NCBI GenBank assembly: GCA_037178625.1
Contig: CM074140.1
Span: 62,001-126,000 of the forward strand
Direction of reading: 5' to 3'
Length of the DNA stretch: 64,000 nt
Origin: Skeletonema tropicum
Lineage: Eukaryota > Bacillariophyta > Thalassiosirophyceae > Thalassiosirales > Thalassiosiraceae
Part shown: piece by piece, positions 59,185 to 64,000 of the stretch
Position numbering within the stretch: position 1 is the first letter of the stretch
How the letters are laid out: each line of letters begins with the position of its first letter
Translations under genes and position numbers: made by a program
The notes under the pieces: model-generated
Database searches by the model: none
Told to the model about the DNA's origin: nothing
What the model saw: the letters and a program-made list of their open reading frames with translations, nothing else

Positions 59185-59338
59185 CTCAGTGGTACGACTT
59201 TCGCATATGATCAGCAAAAGTACATCAAGGAGCTCGCAGGTTCGGTTCCCAACCTCGGAAAGTGTTTATCCAGTGGCACTTCGCGCCAGATGCGCGACCG
59301 AGCGCACGCACAGATTGCGTGTCAAATAGAAGCGTTCC
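59185..59338 (+). repeat. tRNA-like (SINE-type) repeat, copy 2
   Basis: A direct 154-bp copy of 58945-59098 with two substitutions seen (CATCAAGG for CATCAACG; GTCAAAT for GTCGAAT). The box-A 5' part before CTCAGTGG is missing. The 86-bp spacer between copies is unique. Confidence 0.75.
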
Positions 59339-59358
59339 TCTTGTCCACAGCGTAGGCA

Positions 59359-62060
59359 CTACTGCCACCATCCAATGCTGTTGGCATGCAGTTGAGCTGG
59401 GCAAGGCTTTGTGATGGCAAGAGTTCCGACAGATGTCACTGTGTGCGAGAGAGCCAGGGACGCTGCACGACAAATGTTCACCCCAGCTCCCTGATCATCT
59501 TGCCTACTAGACTCAAAAACATCGTCCTTTCCTACTCTGTCGCCACCAACACCACTGCCCTTGCCTCTTCTGCCACAACCCAGCTTTGTCCTCCACTGCA
59601 ACACACCGCACTCCATGGCATCTAAATCATCATTATTATTGTCGGCCTCCTCTGCATCATCTTCCATGTCATCTTCATTTGGACTGCCTCCAATCGGAGT
59701 TCTCATCACCGACATCACCACCGTGGTGGAATAACACAAACCAACAATGACATCTAACAACAAGTCAACATCTAATGATGTGTGGCAGCGAGCTGCTGTC
59801 TCTGCGCAATAGCAATAATTCTGGAACGAGATCAAAAACAAAATGGAGAGCGCAAAATACAATCCAATTGATGTTTAGGGGTAGAGGTTGTTGACTCTCC
59901 AGGAGCACAAAATTAAAATTAAGAAAGAATACAACAACAACATATATCAGCTGCTTCCATACATTATTTAACTTATTCCTCAGACTAGGTGTCTATAATC
60001 TCCCGCTCCAGCTCCAGCACTTGTATCCAACATTCTAGCAATACCTCCTTCATGATTACTACCTTCTCCATCTTCCATCATGATTACTATCTTCTCCATC
60101 TTCCATCTCCTGCTCCATCTCCTTCTCTGAAATCTCCACACTAGAGCGTTTCCTCCAAGCTGTAGTCACTTATGTTCATGTGAAGATGTCCTGGTGCCTC
60201 TGAGCTCTGAGTGCCAAGCGTCCCAACACGAGGACGAACTAGGTGGATTAATCTTTGTGCACAATGCAACTTCGCATATGCTGCAGGCATATCATACCTT
60301 CCGCTGATTATCAGTGCTGGAACATAATGCACCAGATGAACAGACATGCAAAGATTGGTTACAGCAAGCTACAAGTGACATTCGGCAAGAATTCTATGAT
60401 GAGAAGAATTAGTATATACAAACTTTTCAATAGCTACTTCGGTAGAGACACATCTATTTCCTTTTAGATGGAGAGTAAAAAGGTTTGTGTCGTGGCGCCT
60501 CCTTCTTCGTCTCAAGGGTTGGAAATGATAATATACTACCCATCTCTGTTGTGATGGCACGAATGCATTGATGATTGGAATGTTTTTATTATCCATTGTC
60601 TTACAAGAAGCTCTGAATAATGGGCGCTTTTCTGCATTGGTCCCAAATGTAACATCGCAGCCAAGCACATGAGGAAATTTGACGTGATACTTACGTCCCT
60701 CTTCAGAAATGAACATTACAGCAAGCAGGATTGTTCCATCTCCTGTAGGCTGTTGAATCAAACTTTTTACAAATGACTTAGCATCTGGAGATACATCATT
60801 CACTTTGAATCAGCCACAGAGAGAAGAAGTTACAGAGAGAAGAAGTTGTGTGAGCAATGTACATGAGAAAAGTCACTCTAAGACAAACCATAAGAACTCA
60901 CCGATGTCCATGTCTTCTGCTAAGACACTGGATGTCACTACGCCACCTTTACCACAACTGTCCACCTCGATTGACTGTTTATCTTTGAGCAATGCTATGG
61001 CATCACACAATGTCGTGTGCTCACCATGTGTAATGGGTGATACAGCACCAATCTCACCATTGCATTCCATCTTCTGATTGACAGCACCATCCACCCTTGA
61101 TGCCTTAACACGTTTCTTCCTCTTCCCCTTACTCGTCTCTTTCCGTACCTTCACTGTCTGTGTTGCTTCTTCAAGTGAACCATATTAAGCAACATACTAA
61201 TGATAATGAGGGTGTTCGTTAAGCCAACGGATCAGAGTCTGAGCTGTTGTCTCTTTTGTTTCCTTATTCGTTTGAAATTCACCCATAAGAACAGATTCAC
61301 GAAGCTTTCTTATTGTCCCTTCCTTCAATTTCTGGCCAGTTTTGAATTCTGCAAACTCTTGAATAGTACTGGAGTCTACATTGCTTTTGAGTAGGTTCTC
61401 AATATCATCAATGGTTTGTTTTTGAACATGACGTTTCTCTACTCTTTTCAACTCCATCTGTACAGGTGCATGTCCTGAATGATGAAAACAGTGGCCCCCA
61501 TTCTGGCGGATGTAGTATTGCCTGGCATAAGGTCCGTCATGATCATAAAAGATGTTGAAGTACATTTTACATGTGGGCTGGTCCTTATCTTGCACCTTCG
61601 TGCTTGTGGTTGTTCTTTTGGTGGCCACTGATTTTTGGGCTCTTCTGCCACATTGGCACTGCAATCTTATCAAGGTGTGGGTTTTTCCTGCTTTGGTGTC
61701 CCTGTTCATGATATCATATCCTCCTTTCATACATTACTTATTGATCATAGTGACAATTGATTCACTGTCTTTGTAGTTGCGACCAAACCATAGCCGTTTG
61801 TCTTCCTGCAACAAGGTGAATGAGTAGGAGAATGAGTTAGAATGGTTACCAGAATAAGGTGAGACGTCGAAGGAGTATTTGCGCTACTTTTTTATCTTAC
61901 CTTTCTACCACCCCCTACATTATAATATGCCGAGACCTCAGGAGGGAAGAATGTTGTGAGATCATGTTGCGTTGGCAACCATTGAGAATCTTCTCTACCA
62001 GGCTGCTCATGAAGATCTAGACAAAGACACGGGGTATCCCACTCTTCCCTGTCCTTCAAG
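59359..62060 (-). pseudogene. Mutator-like (MULE) transposase gene, spliced and degraded
   Basis: Pieces on the minus strand, 5' to 3'. An exon at about 62060-61901 (QWLPTQHDLTTFFPPEVSAY) has donor AAG|GTAAGA. The next starts at 61805 (EDKRLWFGRNYKDSES). 61730-61197 holds a FAR1/GCM-like zinc module (LQCQCGRR, TCKMYFNIFYD, YYIRQNGGHCFHHSGH). 61185-60902 is Lys-rich then KDKQSIEVDSCGKGG, with donor G|GTGAGT. 60802-60369 carries a MULE DDE-domain signature: KFPHVLGCDVTFGTNAEKRP (Asp) and NAFVPSQQRW. Below 60480 and to 59359 the frame decays; an acidic frame (59862-59359) may be the C-terminus. A stop or frame change near 61740 and the poor 3' end indicate a relic. No terminal repeats found. Confidence 0.7.
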
Positions 62061-62958
62061 GCTTGTTAATGCATTCCAAGTCCATGTTCAGTATTACTAA
62101 ATGACTTCATCAAATCCACCACCAAGAAAGTTTGCTCTAAGTTTGCTGCTTGTCTTCGTCATTGAAGGAGCCAGAAGCTTTTCCAGCCCGCCCGCCGGCT
62201 GTGCAAAGATGATGCCGTGTACATATTGTGACGTGGGGCTGTTGGTGGAGGACAAGATAGAGAGGAGATGAGAGGAGCTCTAGAAGGGAAAGGCCTTTCA
62301 TCAGTAAAAGTCACAGTGACGTAAAAGACAGTTTCTGCTTTCCCAACTTCAAGTGGATGGCTGAGGATCAGCTCCCATTGAAGTGTCACTCCTAAGTAAA
62401 TAGGAGTACATACTTCTTACGAACTTAAGTAGGAGTTCCTTAAGTTCTTATGGGTCTCTATTACGACCTCCTTCTCATCATGCCGTATGATTGGTTCAGC
62501 TGTAATCTGTCTCTTTCAATAATGCAATGAATATCTATTGATACTTATGTATGACTGCACATAGAAATGTCACGAAAAGTCCGTCCGAATCGGAAAAGAT
62601 TTGCCCCCTAACAATAACCCGTTGAAAGAAGAAGTTTCCTTCTTTCGTTTTTTAGTTGGGACTCTCGCTCAATCGAAACGAAGATTTTTTGAGAGTTTAG
62701 GACGGTTTTGGAGATTTTTCTTTTAGGAAATTGTACGTAGGAATACTATGAAGCCCCGAGTAGCACGATCACTCCCCGGGGGTACAGAAAATTTGGCTAA
62801 TGGAGGCTGAGTTCGAGGGGGTTACAACTCAAAAATCCAAATAAGAACCTTAGGTGTACCACTAGAGGGGGGTACAAAACTTTAAACTCTATGTATGTAC
62901 GAGCAAAGGGGGGGGGGACTGTTCGTGCTAGATCTGTGATTCCATCCTCCCTCTCATA
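62061..62958. other. Intergenic, up to a MITE
   Basis: No gene is supported. Contains a G-run (GGGGGGGGG, about 62911-62919) and the abrupt left end of the MITE at 62959. Confidence 0.4.
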
Positions 62959-63432
62959 AGCCTGTCTTACGCGCGCCCTGGACGCACGCAACCATTTTTT
63001 TGACACCTCCACCATGGCGGCCTACTAACTAGCCCCGAATTTTATTTCAGATATAGACAAGATATAGACATAACCAATGATACAGTCCTTTAGAGTGTAT
63101 TAATGCGATTATTGTATACAAAGGAATCGTACTAATATCTCATTTTCTCGCTGAGATATGCATTTTTGTTTATCCATAGTATTTGCTAGACAAATTTGGC
63201 TAACAAACTCTAGCTTAGAATGGAACCACTGTTTCTTGGGGGGCTGATGCAACCCAAACTATCCTGACTAGGGTTCATCTCCTGCGATATAGACTAAAAC
63301 GGTTCTATCATCGTTTAGGGCATAAAGTAGAGTACATTTGTCAGCCTATCGACTTCCCTACGGCCAATTTACCATGGCGGAGGTGTGTGAAAAAATGGTT
63401 TTGTTCGCCCACGTGTTTTGGCGGGTCAGGCT
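62959..63432. mobile_element. Mariner-like MITE, copy 2 (inverted)
   Basis: The reverse complement of 26513-26992 over its whole length with scattered differences, flanked by TA at 62957-62958 and 63433-63434. The ends are AGCCTGTCTTACGCGCG and ...GCGGGTCAGGCT. The internal hairpin of copy 1 is degraded here (AAACGGTTCTATCATCGTTT). It lies about 150 bp beyond the 3' end of the magnesium-chelatase gene. Confidence 0.8.
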
Positions 63433-63577
63433 TATATTGTAGATACATCGAAAGCTGGAGAGAAGCTCCTACAATAAGTACGAAGGGTGAGCTGATACAT
63501 AGTTCAGATTCTGCCTCTCAAAAAATGAGGTGTAATTCTTTCATCAATAGATATTAATTCTTTCATACCATTAAGTA
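63433..63577. other. 3' flank of the magnesium-chelatase gene
   Basis: Short AT-rich region with a repeated ATTCTTTCAT phrase; probably the 3' UTR of the minus-strand gene. Confidence 0.35.
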
Positions 63578-64000
63578 CTATCCAAAGGAGGAAGCAACCT
63601 GTTCAACTAAATCATCCGCGTCACTGTAGAGCTGACGCAACTTCTCAATCGTCTCATCGTCCGTGCTCCACATCCCTCGCCCATTGGCCTCGAGTAATCT
63701 CCTAAGAATGCGCAATAGACATTTGCCGTAAACAAGAATTAGTCATCGTGTGGGCCGAAACATAGATAAGTTCACAAGAGCAAGAATTTCTTACCGAACA
63801 ACATTCTTGAACGCCTCCGGATTATTCTTTTGAAGGCGTTTGGCTACTTCTTCATCAAGCGCATATCTTTCAGCCGCTTGGTCAAACACAAAATTATCAA
63901 CTTCAGCCGTGGCGGCCCATCCAACCATGGCAGTCATTCGCTGACTAACTTCATAAGCTCCTCCACTACCTTGCTCCAACATTGCTTCGCACCATTTGGG
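63578..64000 (-). CDS. chlH: Magnesium chelatase subunit H, C-terminal exons (partial)
   Basis: The large porphyrin-binding subunit that inserts Mg into protoporphyrin IX in the first committed step of chlorophyll synthesis, in the plastid with subunits I and D. The exon reaching the right window edge reads KWCEAMLEQGSGGAYEVSQR, MTAMVGWAATAEVDNFVFDQ, AAERYALDEEVAKRLQKNNP, EAFKNVVR and ends at 63795 with donor CG|GTAAG. The last exon (63701-63578) reads RLLEANGRGMWSTDDETIEK, LRQLYSDADDLVEQVASSFG, then stop. The intron is 93 bp. RY.LD..V...L.K.NP.AF.N...R.LEA.GRGMW is diagnostic for the ChlH/BchH C-terminus. The N-terminal >1,100 residues lie outside the window. Confidence 0.95.

Overview
This window is nuclear DNA of a photosynthetic stramenopile, most likely a diatom and perhaps a centric one. 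It has short GT-AG introns and long gene-poor stretches, and it carries the C-terminus of the plastid magnesium-chelatase subunit H, a glutaryl-CoA dehydrogenase, a dUTPase and several families I recognise only as diatom-style expansions. A run of exactly 500 Ns (10963-11462) marks a scaffold gap. The species call is inference; nothing here identifies it.

Left arm (1-6.7 kb): a zinc-ribbon protein that may start before the window, a two-finger zinc protein, a terminal-inverted-repeat MITE, a hypothetical protein and a three-exon dUTPase. From 6.7 to 34.4 kb the DNA is built from repeated segmental-duplication units. A full unit has a plus-strand gene of tandem Cys4-type ~23-residue repeats (ZnF-1 to -3), a shared tail, a convergent minus-strand MYND-finger gene (MYND-1 to -5), a conserved upstream motif and a non-coding block of roughly 600 bp. 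Most copies are broken. ZnF-3 (31.2 kb) and MYND-2 (16.9 kb) are the only clearly intact open frames of their families. The units are interrupted by an intronless ARB2-like gene, a DNA2-helicase fragment, a ~5.3 kb composite insertion with a Ulp1-like protease fragment, a mariner-like MITE, and a TIR element that itself holds a 5'-truncated LINE with a 19-bp target-site duplication.

Right arm (34.5-64 kb): an 817-residue PH-like/RelA-SpoT-like protein, followed by an inverted-repeat-rich block and a second copy of its 3' end; four more broken MYND copies; a mitochondrial-type glutaryl-CoA dehydrogenase; a small diatom-type protein; a tyrosine-recombinase-like relic; a two-exon coiled-coil protein; a Mutator-like transposase relic; a second mariner-like MITE; and the magnesium-chelatase H terminus.

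The most striking feature is a ~3.3 kb element at 51.8-55.2 kb with near-identical ~240-bp terminal inverted repeats. It carries a DDE-transposase-like gene and, convergent to it, a 663-codon frame joining an XPG/FEN1-type flap-nuclease domain to a SWIM-like zinc motif. Two 82-bp perfect palindromes, 28 kb apart and joined to a tRNA-like (box A/box B) repeat, are also unusual.

The conserved genes (dUTPase, glutaryl-CoA dehydrogenase, magnesium chelatase, ARB2-like) do not form a pathway; they are separate housekeeping genes in a region shaped by transposition and tandem duplication.
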